Notes under the pieces: generated by a model
The model's input: only the letters and a program-made list of their open reading frames with translations
Databases searched by the model: none
Told to the model about the DNA's origin: nothing
From: Chloroflexota bacterium
Lineage (GTDB): Bacteria; Chloroflexota; Dehalococcoidia; Lucifugimonadales; Lucifugimonadaceae
Direction: 5' to 3'
Assembly: GCA_013204555.1 (NCBI GenBank)
Contig: JABMNO010000021.1
Coordinates: 27,837-91,836 of the forward strand
DNA length: 64,000 bases
Made by a program: the position numbers and the translations under genes
Shown here: positions 51,486 to 63,448 of the stretch, piece after piece
How positions within the stretch are numbered: the first letter of the stretch is position 1
Layout of the letters: every line of letters begins with the position of its first letter

Positions 51486-51646
51486 TGCCTTCCCACAGGC
51501 AAGAACCTGACGCACCCATCCCGGTTACGCGAAGGTGCTATGGGCTGACTCACACAACTTGTGGTGATAACTCGCTTTGAGATGATGATCGCGCAAGCTA
51601 GATTTATATCTGTCGGGTAACCCCAAACGTTAATCACGGGTGACAA

Positions 51647-52021
51647 ATGCTGAGAGTTCTCCTCGTCGACGATCAGGCGCTTTTTAGAGACATCGCCAAA
51701 AATATGTTCTCGTCTGTCGAAGAGTTTGAGGTTGTTGCAGAAGCGGAAGATGGCGCAGACGCCATTGCCGCATACTCCAACCTGAAACCAGACCTTGTCC
51801 TGATGGATGTCCAGATGCCACGAGTCAATGGTCTGGAAGCCACGAAACAGATATTGAGCGGCAATCCAGACGCTAAAGTAGTTATTACCAGTATGAGATC
51901 AGAGCCGGAGTACCGGCGTCTCGCGCTGGATACCGGGGCGCTTGGATTCATCGCAAAGCGTGATCTCAGCATCAGTGCCCTCAGGGATGTGCTGGGCGGA
52001 GCGTTCGCTGTAGCCGCTTAG
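51647..52021 (+). CDS. Single-domain response regulator (receiver only)
   Basis: 124 residues: acidic pair in VLLVDDQALFRD, phospho-acceptor Asp in LVLMDVQMPRVNG, Thr/Ser switch in VVITSMRS and Lys in GFIAKRDLS. It ends soon after the last helix, so there is no output domain. It probably relays phosphate or acts by protein contact, downstream of the kinase at 49965. A hairpin terminator follows 25 bases after the stop. Confidence 0.9.
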   Translation: MLRVLLVDDQALFRDIAKNMFSSVEEFEVVAEAEDGADAIAAYSNLKPDLVLMDVQMPRVNGLEATKQILSGNPDAKVVITSMRSEPEYRRLALDTGALGFIAKRDLSISALRDVLGGAFAVAA

Positions 52022-52045
52022 GTTGGCTCCGCTGTGAATGAATAG

Positions 52046-52066
52046 ACGGCCACGTTGAGTGGCCGT
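52046..52066 (+). terminator. Intrinsic terminator after the receiver gene
   Basis: ACGGCCAC (52046-52053), loop GTTGA, GTGGCCGT (52059-52066), followed by TTATATTT. Confidence 0.75.
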
Positions 52067-52117
52067 TTATATTTGATAATCATTTCTGACCCGCTCCGCC
52101 CTGATCGGCGGTAACAT

Positions 52118-52143
52118 ACGCCGCCATAGAGAGGCGGCGTTTT
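52118..52143 (+). terminator. Second U-tailed hairpin, upstream of the amidohydrolase pair
   Basis: ACGCCGCC (52118-52125), loop ATAGAGA, GGCGGCGT (52133-52140), then TTT. It lies 28 bases before the next start codon, so it may be an attenuator-like element for the amidohydrolases or a second stop for the upstream unit. Confidence 0.65.
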
Positions 52144-52170
52144 GATCACGATTGCGAGTCGGTACCCAGC

Positions 52171-53058
52171 ATGATTGTTGATGTTCACACCCATCTGCCA
52201 AGCCACAAGGACCACATCCCGCCCGGAGATGAGAAGGTCGAAACGACCATGAGGTCCGGTGAGACGGTCCACCTCACCAACACCATCGCAGACTATTTGC
52301 GTTCCATGGAGCCGTTGGACAAGGCGTTTCTGTTTGGTATCGCGCCTCGGCCCTGGCAGAGTAGCCGGAGCTTCCTTGAAGTATCGGACGACTGGCCGCC
52401 GCCGCTGAATCACAATGATGTGGCGGCTGAAGTCGCCTCTCACGCCCCGGACAAGATCATCCCGTTCATGTCTCTGCATCCGCTAGATACCGGAGTGAAT
52501 GAGGAGTACGACCGCGCTGTTGGCGATCTGGGCTGCAAAGGAATCAAACTGGGGCCGAACTACCAGGATTTCGACCCGCTTGGCACCGAGGCGTTCCGTC
52601 TGTTTGCGCGTCTTGAACACGATGGCATCCCTATCGTGTTCCACCAGGGAACCTCGCCGAATTGGGATGCTCCACTCACCTACGCCCACCCATTAACAAC
52701 CGACCGAATCGCAATGGCGTTCCCGCGTCTCAAGATCGTGGTTGCCCATCTGGGACACCCGTGGCAGACCGACTGCCTCGCGATAGTCCGCAAGCACCCG
52801 AACGTCTGGGCTGATGTATCAGCGCAGTTCTACCGGCCATGGTCGTTCTGGGAGGGCATGCGTCTCTTCCACGAGTGGGGAGTCACGAACAAGATATTGT
52901 TTGCGTCCGACTGGCCGGTGACGCTTCCTCAGGACAACATTGATCACCTCCGTGGACTGAACAAGTTCGCGAAGGATCACCACCTGCCCGGGATCCCAGA
53001 GGATGAGATCGAAGGCATCATCAACCGGGATGCACTCGACATCCTTGGCGTGGAATAG
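52171..53058 (+). CDS. Amidohydrolase-family (ACMSD-like, PF04909-type) enzyme, paralogue 1
   Basis: 295 residues. The metal-binding HxH is in MIVDVHTHLPSH, later residues KGIKLGPNYQDFDP, IVFHQGTSP, VVAHLGHPWQTDCL and the catalytic Asp in LFASDWPVTLP follow the amidohydrolase 2 pattern. Members hydrolyse or decarboxylate aromatic and lactone substrates with zinc or manganese. The substrate is unknown. It is followed nine bases later by a close paralogue, so the pair is an operon formed by tandem duplication. One catalytic difference is visible: IVFHQG here, IIWHMG in the second copy. Confidence 0.85.
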   Translation: MIVDVHTHLPSHKDHIPPGDEKVETTMRSGETVHLTNTIADYLRSMEPLDKAFLFGIAPRPWQSSRSFLEVSDDWPPPLNHNDVAAEVASHAPDKIIPFMSLHPLDTGVNEEYDRAVGDLGCKGIKLGPNYQDFDPLGTEAFRLFARLEHDGIPIVFHQGTSPNWDAPLTYAHPLTTDRIAMAFPRLKIVVAHLGHPWQTDCLAIVRKHPNVWADVSAQFYRPWSFWEGMRLFHEWGVTNKILFASDWPVTLPQDNIDHLRGLNKFAKDHHLPGIPEDEIEGIINRDALDILGVE

Positions 53059-53067
53059 GAACGGCAA

Positions 53068-53952
53068 ATGATAGTTGACGTCCACACCCACCTCCCCAGC
53101 CATCCCGAATCCGTCCCGGAGTCTGATGAGATTGAGATGTCCATCCACCGCTCCGGTACGCCCGTAAGTTTCACGCACACGGTCGCCGAGTACCTGCACG
53201 ATATGGAGCCCGTTGACAAGGCATTCGTATTCGGTATTGCCTCGCGCCCCTGGCACGAAGACGAGCGCCGAAGTCGGATCGCTGGTTGGCCGGAGCACTT
53301 CAATCACAATGACGTGGCGTCAGAAACCGCTAAGGCCGCGCCTGACAAGATCATTCCGTTCATGTCATTACATCCGCTGGCCGCGGACGTAAATGAAGAG
53401 TATGACCGCGCAGTGGATGAGCTTGGTTGTCGTGGAATCAAGATGGGAGCGAACTACCAGGACTTCGACCCCAACGGAGATGCGGCGTATCGACTGTATT
53501 CTCGACTTGAGCACGATGGCATCCCTATTATCTGGCACATGGGTACATCACCCGTCGCCAGCGCCCCGCTCGAGTACGCCCATCCGCTGGCCTACGATCG
53601 TGTAGCCACAGCGTTCCCACGCCTCAAGATGGTGCTCGCGCACCTTGGTCACCCATGGCACGTCGATACGCTCTCGGTAGTACGCAAGCATGAGAATGTT
53701 TACGCCGATATCTCCGCTAACTTCTATCGGCCGTGGTCATACTGGAACGGCCTTCGGTTGTTCTACGAATGGGGCGTCGCCGACAAGATCTTCTTCGCCA
53801 CAGATTGGCCTGTTGCGACGCCTATCGAGAACATGGCTGGCATCCGCGCCATCCATGACTTCACACGAGAACATCGGATGCCAGCGATACCTGAGGAGGT
53901 GGTGGAAGGCATCATCAACCGCAACGCGGTGGAGATTCTGGGTCTGGAGTAG
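53068..53952 (+). CDS. Amidohydrolase-family (ACMSD-like) enzyme, paralogue 2
   Basis: 294 residues with the same order of motifs as the gene at 52171: MIVDVHTHLPSH, KMGANYQDFDPNG, IIWHMGTSP, LAHLGHPWHVDTL and FFATDWPVATP. The two products align end to end without large gaps and differ mainly in surface positions, pointing to substrate divergence or dosage. The shared block HNDVA(A/S)E(V/T)A is just after the lid helix in both. ATG 53068 has GGAA upstream, nine bases after the first stop. Confidence 0.85.
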   Translation: MIVDVHTHLPSHPESVPESDEIEMSIHRSGTPVSFTHTVAEYLHDMEPVDKAFVFGIASRPWHEDERRSRIAGWPEHFNHNDVASETAKAAPDKIIPFMSLHPLAADVNEEYDRAVDELGCRGIKMGANYQDFDPNGDAAYRLYSRLEHDGIPIIWHMGTSPVASAPLEYAHPLAYDRVATAFPRLKMVLAHLGHPWHVDTLSVVRKHENVYADISANFYRPWSYWNGLRLFYEWGVADKIFFATDWPVATPIENMAGIRAIHDFTREHRMPAIPEEVVEGIINRNAVEILGLE

Positions 53953-54007
53953 GCGGCCAGATTCCGTGTCAGGGATTACACGTTAGCGGATATCTTCTTC
54001 AACGCGC

Positions 54008-54057
54008 GTGTCTGGGTCCCGGATATATCCTCAGATCCTTCGATTCCGGGATGACGG
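54008..54057. repeat. Dispersed 50-bp palindromic repeat, copy 2
   Basis: GTGTCTGGGTCCCGGATATA to GATTCCGGGATGACGG; similar to copies at 12961, 55826 and 63898. It lies between the second amidohydrolase and the di-heme gene. Confidence 0.75.
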
Positions 54058-54172
54058 TTGGGGAGCGGGGCAGCTCCATGTCTGCCAGGACGGGCGGTGG
54101 CGGGCCATTAACTCCGCGTTTGGGATGACACAGTCGCCAGGTGGTCGCGATATGAGGGTGCGGGAGAGAGAT

Positions 54173-55612
54173 CTAGCCGTCTGACTCTATTTGTAAGCTT
54201 TTCAGGTACTCGACGATGCCGGCTTTTTCAGAGTCTGAGAGGTTAGCGAACAGGTCGCGAGACGCTTGTGCCTCACCGCCGTGCAGCAGGATGGCTTCGG
54301 AAATCAGGGATGCTCTGCCGTGGTGCAGGAAAGGCGGTTCTGATGCTGCCCCCCAGAGTTTGCGGGTTAGCCATTCGTTGGTTGGAATACCAGCCTGCTC
54401 AAGCACCTCGTTATCCAGATCTGGTCCCATATCATGACGCTTCAGGTCCGTGAATGCGGGCACCAGGAATTCGCCTGCTTCGTTGTGTTTGAGATAGCCG
54501 GAATATCGCCGTAGATCGAATTCCAGCAGTGTTTTGACGTCTCCCTGCCGCAAGTTGGCTTCAGGGTTGTATGGGTTGGGTTCTGTGAACACGGTGCTGC
54601 GCAGAGGCAGTTCGGTCATGTGGCATGTCGAACAGCCTATGGTCCCGAAGAGTTCCTGTCCTTGCTCAAGCGCTTCCCGCGCTTTTGGACCGGTAGACGG
54701 TAAGAACTTCGGCATCGGCAGTGTGGCCTGGAAAACGGTAAGGGCGGTCAGGTCACCAACGGTCAGCTCATCTACTACGCCATCGTTATCGGGATCTGCG
54801 TCAGCGCCAAACCGCTCTTCGCTCTGTATGCCGTGATGGTGGTTCAGCGCGTTGTTGGTGAACTGTCGGAGCGATATGACCGCGCCCTTCTGATGGAAGG
54901 GCTTCACGATGAGGTCTTCGTCGATGCCTTCTACTGCGTCGGTCCCCAGAGTGCCATCAGGGTCGACAATCAGGCTTCCAAAAGAGACTCCCTTGGTCAC
55001 AAGATCGATGGTGATCGATGTTCTGCCACTGCGAGCACGTAATAGAGCCTCATCTCGGATTGAGTGAAGGTCTTCGGTCATCTCTCTCGCCAGGAGTTCG
55101 ATGTAGCCGGAGCCGAACATGCCAAGGGTGTTTCGCTCGTTGCCCGCGGACTGAAGGGTTAGGCCGCTTTCGCCATCGCCGTCCCCGCCGTCGAACTTCA
55201 GGAAATCACGTTCCTGTGCGCGCACGAACACGTTCGCCACGTTATCGCCGCCGCCGCCCGCCGATGGCATGTTGTGACACCCGGTGCATGAATCGGAGTC
55301 CGGGCCAGAAATACGGTTGCGATTCTCCGGGAATACCCGCCGAATTCTGCTATCTCCTGCACCCGTTGATTCGGGTCTTCCGGCGCCATCAAGAGTGTTG
55401 AATACCGCTGTGAACAGCAGCTCGCCATGCTCGATCAGCTCGGGAATGCTGAATTTGCCGTCATCAATATCACTCTGTGAGATGTGGACGGGAACAGCGG
55501 GTGCGTCGCCGATGAATTGATCTGGATCGATTTGCCCGGACGTGGAATTGCTCTCACACCCCAGTCCGGCGATGGCAATGAGCGTTGAGGCCAGTAGAAG
55601 GAAAACTCGCAT
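54173..55612 (-). CDS. Di-heme oxidoreductase-family lipoprotein (DHOR/DUF1111-like c-type cytochrome)
   Basis: 479 residues from ATG 55612; upstream in-frame sequence is not signal-like. The signal ends in a lipobox (AIAGLG-C). Two heme c motifs, CTGCH (SCTGCHNMPSAGG) and CSTCH (GCSTCHMTELPLRS), are spaced by about 240 residues as in the di-heme oxidoreductase family. These proteins are relatives of MauG-type peroxidases; many are of unknown function in electron transfer or thiol/peroxide chemistry. It would sit on the outer face of the membrane. Confidence 0.82.
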   Translation of the reverse strand: MRVFLLLASTLIAIAGLGCESNSTSGQIDPDQFIGDAPAVPVHISQSDIDDGKFSIPELIEHGELLFTAVFNTLDGAGRPESTGAGDSRIRRVFPENRNRISGPDSDSCTGCHNMPSAGGGGDNVANVFVRAQERDFLKFDGGDGDGESGLTLQSAGNERNTLGMFGSGYIELLAREMTEDLHSIRDEALLRARSGRTSITIDLVTKGVSFGSLIVDPDGTLGTDAVEGIDEDLIVKPFHQKGAVISLRQFTNNALNHHHGIQSEERFGADADPDNDGVVDELTVGDLTALTVFQATLPMPKFLPSTGPKAREALEQGQELFGTIGCSTCHMTELPLRSTVFTEPNPYNPEANLRQGDVKTLLEFDLRRYSGYLKHNEAGEFLVPAFTDLKRHDMGPDLDNEVLEQAGIPTNEWLTRKLWGAASEPPFLHHGRASLISEAILLHGGEAQASRDLFANLSDSEKAGIVEYLKSLQIESDG

Positions 55613-56039
55613 ATGAGTGGGCACTAGCTCATCCCTATCGATGTAAGCCCCATAGCGGAGCGGCCGATCGTCGGCGTCCGGGAGCTCGCAGCGAATCATA
55701 GTGGAGCGTTTCAATTTCCGCATGCAGGTGGAGACCCAAGTTGCGACAGAAACGTGAGGTGATTCGTCCTGAACGCCCACTTCACCGGTTGTTGAGATGG
55801 TGTCGGATACCTTCAGCCAGCGCGCGTGCCTGGGTCCCGGACATCTCCGCGGGGCCTCCGATTCCGGGATGACGGGGACTCGTTGTCTGGTTCGACGGTT
55901 GGAGGGTGTCGCTGCTCTATTTCTGCCGCGTGGGGACGTGGGTGGCGCGGCTGATCAGTATCAATTCACCACGCTCCAACGGACGTCAGCGAAATGACGA
56001 CGAGATGTGTGGAGCCTGATGTCCAGAACGGAGTTCCGG
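55613..56039. other. Intergenic region with a dispersed repeat
   Basis: 427 nt between two leftward genes. It contains repeat copy 3 (55826-55874). Open frames here carry no recognisable protein features. Confidence 0.45.
55826..55874. repeat. Dispersed 50-bp palindromic repeat, copy 3
   Basis: GTGCCTGGGTCCCGGACATC to GATTCCGGGATGACG, nearly identical in its first half to the copy at 12961. Confidence 0.8.
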
Positions 56040-58205
56040 TTACTCGCTCAGAATGGTCGGCGGGATCTCAGAAATGGGATCTTCCATATCGTCGAATCTC
56101 GAGCGGTAGGCGCCCCGTTGGAGGTCGGGTGGGGTTGGGTTCGTACGGGTCACGCCGGGGAGTTCGATGATTGCAGTTGTCCCAACACCGAGCTCGCTTT
56201 TCATGCTGAGAGATCCACCATGAAGCTCAACGATAATCTGGGAGACGTAGAGTCCGATGCCCGCTCCGGGAGTGTTAGATTCCTCAACCCCGTCAGCCCT
56301 GTAGAAAAGGTCAAAGACCCGGGTCAGCTCTTCTGATTTGATTCCAATGCCATTGTCTTCAATGTATATGGACAGGTCTGTGCCTTCTAGTCCAGCCGTC
56401 AGATTGATGTGCGCACCGGAGTTGGAGTATTTGGATGCGTTGCTAAGGAGGTTTGAAATTACCTGTGCCATTCTGCTTCTATCGCCGTAATACCAGGCGT
56501 CAGAGAATCCAATTTCCAGTGTGAATTCCTGGGTTTTGGTCGAGAAGATCGGCTGGAAACTGAGATCCATTTCTCGCAGCAGTTCGCCCACGTTGAACTG
56601 CTCTCTGGTGAGTTTCATTCGAGCCGTTTCGATGCGAGAGAGGTCAAGAAGATCGCCAATGAGGTCGTCTAGTCTCCGCCCGTTTTTGTTAACCAGCTCA
56701 AGCTGCTGAATCTGCTGTTCAACCAGATTACGGGAGTTGTTTTTCTTCAGGATTTCTGTGAACGCGAGAACGCTGGTTAGCGGTGTTTTCAGTTCATGGC
56801 TGAGATTAGAAAGAAATTCATTCTTTGACTGATCAATGCGCTGTAGTTCCGCTTTCTCTTCATTGAGCAGGCGCTCTCTTTCTTCTCCAAGAGCGATTAC
56901 ACGTCGATTGAGTCGCCAGTTCGCTAGGGCACTTGCAATCTGTGTGCCAACACTCCGGGCAATGCTCTGATCACGATCTGAGAAGCTTCGCTCGTTGGAT
57001 CTTGCGAAGATGAGAAGGCCGATCGTCATACCCCGAGATGTCAGCGGAACGATCAGCAGCTCCCATTTTGACGCCGATGACTCACCATCGCTCACCGAAA
57101 TTGGATCCTGCGAATCAAGCAAGAGGGTGTTTGGCTCTTCTGCCGCCATCGCATCGCGCCAGAGAGTCTCATCAGTCGACAACTCTCTGCCCTGCGCCAA
57201 TTCGTTCGGGACCGCGCCATGCGCGGCCGTCACGAGGACGTTGTGACTTTCTTCATCCAATTCCCCAACGCTGAGCGAGGTTTCAGGAAGCAGTCTGAGT
57301 ACAGTGCTGGCAAATGCGTTGTATGAGTCGTCAACTCGCATGTCAGATGCGAACAGGCTCCCAACCTCGGAAAGCACCTCAAGTTCAAGAGTCCGCTCTG
57401 TAACCCTTTCTTCCAGATCCTCTTGATTGCGGTCGATCTCCGCGTAGGCTGATCGCAATCGGGATCCCATGGCGTTGAACGCCTGGGCCAGATGCTTGAG
57501 CTCCCTTGGACCTTCAGGTGTGACCTCAGTTGCGATCTCTCTCCCAGCGAACTGGCTAACAGCCGTTTCAAGCCGTGTGATAGGTCGGCTGAGTCTTCTT
57601 CCCAGGAAGAAAGCGATGAGGAGGCTTACGGCAACCATTCCACCGGTTTGCCGGAGGTGTCGAAGGGTGATGACTTTGATGTCGGTTGTGAGCGCGTCAC
57701 CGATAAAGCCAACTTCAACGACTCCACGAAGTTCACCGCCAATGATGATCGGGTGCGCTGCAACTGCATCATTGCCATCAAATTGAAACGCGGTTTCAAA
57801 TGTGACCATAGACTGGCGTTCCAACTCCACAACCAACGGACCAAAATGCGAACCTTTATCCCCCTCAGAAACGACCGCAAGTGTCCGGCCTTCACCATCA
57901 ACGATCCGCACGTATGCGAGTCCGCTCTGGCCAAAGACCAAATTGGCGTTGTCTTCTACCTTGTCGATGTCTCGAAAGTAGATTGCGTCTGCCGAAAAAT
58001 CGGCAAGTCCAGTAGCGACTAGCCTCGCCTGTTGTTCTGTATGAGCCCTGAAGTCGTCACGGGCGTTCAGGATGTCAAGAGTGGCAGAGATTATCATTGC
58101 GATCGTGATGCTAGCCGCAATTACCCCGGCAAGCAGCACACTGGCGGGTGGCTGCCGGAATACTGTTCGGAGTTGTCTAAAACGCGGAAACCCGATCATA
58201 TTCAC
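56040..58205 (-). CDS. Sensor histidine kinase (HAMP, GAF) coupled to a PhnD-like lipoprotein
   Basis: 721 residues: membrane helices at about 23-45 (VLLAGVIAASITIAMIISAT) and 190-210, an extracytoplasmic domain between them, HAMP (GRRLSRPITRLETAVSQFAG), a coiled coil, and GAF at about 300-440. The H-box is NLSHELKTPLTSVL. The ATPase domain is complete: VISNLLSNASKYSNS, YIEDNGIGIKSEE, GAGIGLYVSQIIVELHGG. Its GTG start abuts the TAG stop of the PhnD-like gene at 58206, so the two are coupled. No response regulator follows. Confidence 0.88.
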   Translation of the reverse strand: MNMIGFPRFRQLRTVFRQPPASVLLAGVIAASITIAMIISATLDILNARDDFRAHTEQQARLVATGLADFSADAIYFRDIDKVEDNANLVFGQSGLAYVRIVDGEGRTLAVVSEGDKGSHFGPLVVELERQSMVTFETAFQFDGNDAVAAHPIIIGGELRGVVEVGFIGDALTTDIKVITLRHLRQTGGMVAVSLLIAFFLGRRLSRPITRLETAVSQFAGREIATEVTPEGPRELKHLAQAFNAMGSRLRSAYAEIDRNQEDLEERVTERTLELEVLSEVGSLFASDMRVDDSYNAFASTVLRLLPETSLSVGELDEESHNVLVTAAHGAVPNELAQGRELSTDETLWRDAMAAEEPNTLLLDSQDPISVSDGESSASKWELLIVPLTSRGMTIGLLIFARSNERSFSDRDQSIARSVGTQIASALANWRLNRRVIALGEERERLLNEEKAELQRIDQSKNEFLSNLSHELKTPLTSVLAFTEILKKNNSRNLVEQQIQQLELVNKNGRRLDDLIGDLLDLSRIETARMKLTREQFNVGELLREMDLSFQPIFSTKTQEFTLEIGFSDAWYYGDRSRMAQVISNLLSNASKYSNSGAHINLTAGLEGTDLSIYIEDNGIGIKSEELTRVFDLFYRADGVEESNTPGAGIGLYVSQIIVELHGGSLSMKSELGVGTTAIIELPGVTRTNPTPPDLQRGAYRSRFDDMEDPISEIPPTILSE

Positions 58206-59147
58206 CTATCGAAGTGTGGTGATCGCAGATTCGAACTTGCCCAGAGTTATTGAATCAGCCGCCGGAATCTCGTCGAATTTCGCGGTCTTGGCTTGGTCCA
58301 ACAACGCCAATCCTTCCTCGGTATTTGGTAGTCCAATCAGGGCCGCCCCAATCAAAGCGGCAATATCAGGTTTGATTCTTTTGCTCACTGAAACGATCTG
58401 TCTTGGAACGCTGCCCGTTTGTGCGAATACGATCAGGTCGTGGTCAACTTTTTCGGAGAATTTGTCCATATCCTGATTGGAGGATACACCGGCGATTACG
58501 AGACCCTGAACCATCGCGTCAAATGTATTCTCATCATCCCGCGTGAACCAGATACCGACGGTATCCGGTTCTACAGGCGCATCAGATTGAGCGACGATCT
58601 TCACCTTGATGCCCTGGTTAATAAGTTCACTGATCGGGAGAGCGTAGCCGCTGGTGGAGTTCAGGTCCTCGGCCGCAATTACGTGTCCTTTGAGATCTTC
58701 AAGAGTTTCGATCCCAGAGCCTTGACGAGTGGCGAATATGCTCCAATACCCTGAATCTCCACCCTTCCAACGCCGTAACAAGAACCTGCTCTCCGCGTCG
58801 AACTTCATCGCGATGGCTGGGAAGGCACTGTCCATGAAGATATCGACCTCTCCAGATTTGAGCAGACCGGCCATCTCATCCATATCCTGCGCGATCACAA
58901 CTCTGCCGCGGGTGTAACCCTCATCCGCTAACTCGCTTGCCAGGTAGTCTGCCAGTGGCTTGAATCGTTCAATTTTCTTGACCGGTTCGTCTGATATGTC
59001 CCCAATAGTGAGTGCATTTCCGGAGAGGGGATCAAGAGTCGGTTCCGCTGCGGCGTCGGCGTCGGAGGATCCCCCACAGGCGATCGCCCCGCCAATGATC
59101 ACTGCGCCAATTATGAGACCAGCGAATTTGGCCCTGATGTCTATCAC
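58206..59147 (-). CDS. PhnD-like substrate-binding lipoprotein paired with a histidine kinase
   Basis: 313 residues. A signal ends in the lipobox GGAIA-C. The binding-protein fold shows FKPLADYLASELADEGYTRG, AGLLKSGEVDIFMDSAFPAI, GSGIETLEDLKGHVIAAEDL and STSGYALP, as in PhnD/PtxB and the AioX group. No permease or ATPase gene is adjacent, and the stop is directly followed by a membrane kinase. It is therefore more likely a ligand-sensing subunit than a transporter part. Phosphonate, phosphite or an oxyanion are candidate ligands. It is only distantly similar to the protein at 26613. Confidence 0.82.
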   Translation of the reverse strand: MIDIRAKFAGLIIGAVIIGGAIACGGSSDADAAAEPTLDPLSGNALTIGDISDEPVKKIERFKPLADYLASELADEGYTRGRVVIAQDMDEMAGLLKSGEVDIFMDSAFPAIAMKFDAESRFLLRRWKGGDSGYWSIFATRQGSGIETLEDLKGHVIAAEDLNSTSGYALPISELINQGIKVKIVAQSDAPVEPDTVGIWFTRDDENTFDAMVQGLVIAGVSSNQDMDKFSEKVDHDLIVFAQTGSVPRQIVSVSKRIKPDIAALIGAALIGLPNTEEGLALLDQAKTAKFDEIPAADSITLGKFESAITTLR

Positions 59148-61785
<2,638 letters not shown>

Positions 61786-61866
61786 GTAGGCCGGGGAGTG
61801 AATACCGGGTTGTTGAGTAAGGTCGCGCTTCGGGCAAATGGTCGCGGACAAGTCGAGAATCCCGAA

Positions 61867-62886
61867 TTACACCTCCAGAACAGCATCCTCTGCCGCGTAT
61901 CGTGACGCCATCTCCTCATCGGAGGGAATCCTCTCGGACGAAGGCGGGTTGGCCCGCTCCCATTCGACGGTTCGCTTGAGCGCATCCAACCGTGGCACCG
62001 ACTCCGCGTATCCCAGTTCACTACGAATTCTAGTAGTGTCCACGACCCAGTCCTGCCGCGTCTCATAGCTCTGCAACATGTGGGGCAGCGCATCTTCCGT
62101 TGGCGCTACGATAACTCGGCCTTTCCACCCGGCCGCTTCCCCAATTGCCTGAACCCACTCCATTTCGGAGGGCGCGTCGGCCTCCCCCACGTTGTAGACC
62201 CGTCCTGCGGCGCTATCGTCGGTCACCGCAAGGACTACGGAGAGCGCGACGTTCTCGCTGAACCCCCGAGAGGCTCTTCGGCCTGCGTGGCTTTTTTCCA
62301 GAAGAATGACTGGACGACCCGCATCCATCTGTCGCAGGTACGCGTAGCCCCGGTGCAACGGATCCAACGGGCCATACACCATCGGCCACCGCAGAACCGT
62401 GCCGGGTAGATCAGCATCACCCAGAAACACCCGCTCCGCTAATATCTTCTCCACCCCCGGCGCATCGGCGTAAAACCGCTCGCGAAGCTGCGACTCCTCC
62501 GTTAGCGGCATCGGCTGAGACGGTCCGGCCTCCAGATGATGCATCACCCCATACGCCCGGTACACATCCATACTGCTGATGCCGACCACTCGCCGGGCGA
62601 CGCCGCGGAAGGTGCGCATGACAATCTCGGCATCCACGTCGGACTCAGGGATCATGTGCACCACCACGTCAGGTTCGAGAGCCCGTAGCTCGTCTAAAAT
62701 TCCACTCAGAAACTGTTCGCCACGGCTGAATGTTAGGCCAGCATCGTGGATGTGATGAACCGACCCGGGAAGATCAGGCTCAGTCACTCCCCGGTGCACC
62801 ACGGTGACATCGTGGCCCAGACCGGCCAACCGCCGCACCGCATGTGCACCAACGAACCCCGTACCCCCTAAGAACAGCACCTTCAT
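61867..62886 (-). CDS. NAD(P)-dependent epimerase/dehydratase-like protein with altered active site
   Basis: 339 residues. The dinucleotide motif GGTGFVGAHAV and downstream VVHMIPESDVD and VVGISSMDVYRAYG are SDR-like, and LRWPMVYGPLDPLHRG is the usual substrate-domain entry. At the place of the catalytic YxxxK the sequence reads DAPGVEKILAERVF, keeping Lys and losing Tyr. It may still bind nucleotide and act as a non-catalytic or mechanistically different member, as in several NAD-epimerase subgroups. It is a single gene. Confidence 0.75.
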   Translation of the reverse strand: MKVLFLGGTGFVGAHAVRRLAGLGHDVTVVHRGVTEPDLPGSVHHIHDAGLTFSRGEQFLSGILDELRALEPDVVVHMIPESDVDAEIVMRTFRGVARRVVGISSMDVYRAYGVMHHLEAGPSQPMPLTEESQLRERFYADAPGVEKILAERVFLGDADLPGTVLRWPMVYGPLDPLHRGYAYLRQMDAGRPVILLEKSHAGRRASRGFSENVALSVVLAVTDDSAAGRVYNVGEADAPSEMEWVQAIGEAAGWKGRVIVAPTEDALPHMLQSYETRQDWVVDTTRIRSELGYAESVPRLDALKRTVEWERANPPSSERIPSDEEMASRYAAEDAVLEV

Positions 62887-62953
62887 GAATCAACCTTACC
62901 CGGCGTATCAGCCTGCACTCATCTGAGCTGGCCACAGCCGCCGACCGATCAGC

Positions 62954-63448
62954 TCAAGCTTGCAACTCAGCCAGCAACTCTGCGAGCAGTTCCATGCCAG
63001 CACCCCAGCCCGTGCCCATGCCGTCCATGGCGCCAGCAAAGCATGTGACCTCAGCCTCGGTTGCCTCATGCGGCACCCAGGTCAAACGCATCTTGGTCTG
63101 AGCGCCATCTTCCTCAAGCGTTACTGTAGTCAAAAGGATCCGGGGCCAGTCTGGCATCATGGAAAACGGGATGATATTCCAGTCCGAATCAGAGTGTGAC
63201 ATCAAACAGACCAGCCGCTCTGGTGGAATGATTTCGGTGTAATCGAGCCGCTGGTAGTGGGAGCCGTCACCCATCCGCATCTCTACCAGACCCTGCCCGC
63301 CAACCTCTAACTCCAATTTATGGATTACCGTCTCAACATTTGGTCCATACCAGTGCGCAAACAGTTCAGGCTCAGTCCACGCCCTCCACACTAATTCACG
63401 CGGAGCATCAAATACGCGGTCCAGTACATAGGTTGGCAAATCACTCAT
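62954..63448 (-). CDS. SRPBCC (AHSA1/START-like) domain protein
   Basis: 164 residues from ATG 63448, with GAGGG upstream. The Bet v1-type fold is shown by VLDRVFDAPRELVWRAWTEPELFAHWYGP and the final helix with GMGTGWGAGMELLAELLAEL. Members bind hydrophobic ligands in a cavity; the name AHSA1 reflects fold only. It overlaps by eight bases the stop of the ArsR gene upstream, the common ArsR-SRPBCC pairing in which the regulator controls the binding protein. Confidence 0.88.
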   Translation of the reverse strand: MSDLPTYVLDRVFDAPRELVWRAWTEPELFAHWYGPNVETVIHKLELEVGGQGLVEMRMGDGSHYQRLDYTEIIPPERLVCLMSHSDSDWNIIPFSMMPDWPRILLTTVTLEEDGAQTKMRLTWVPHEATEAEVTCFAGAMDGMGTGWGAGMELLAELLAELQA

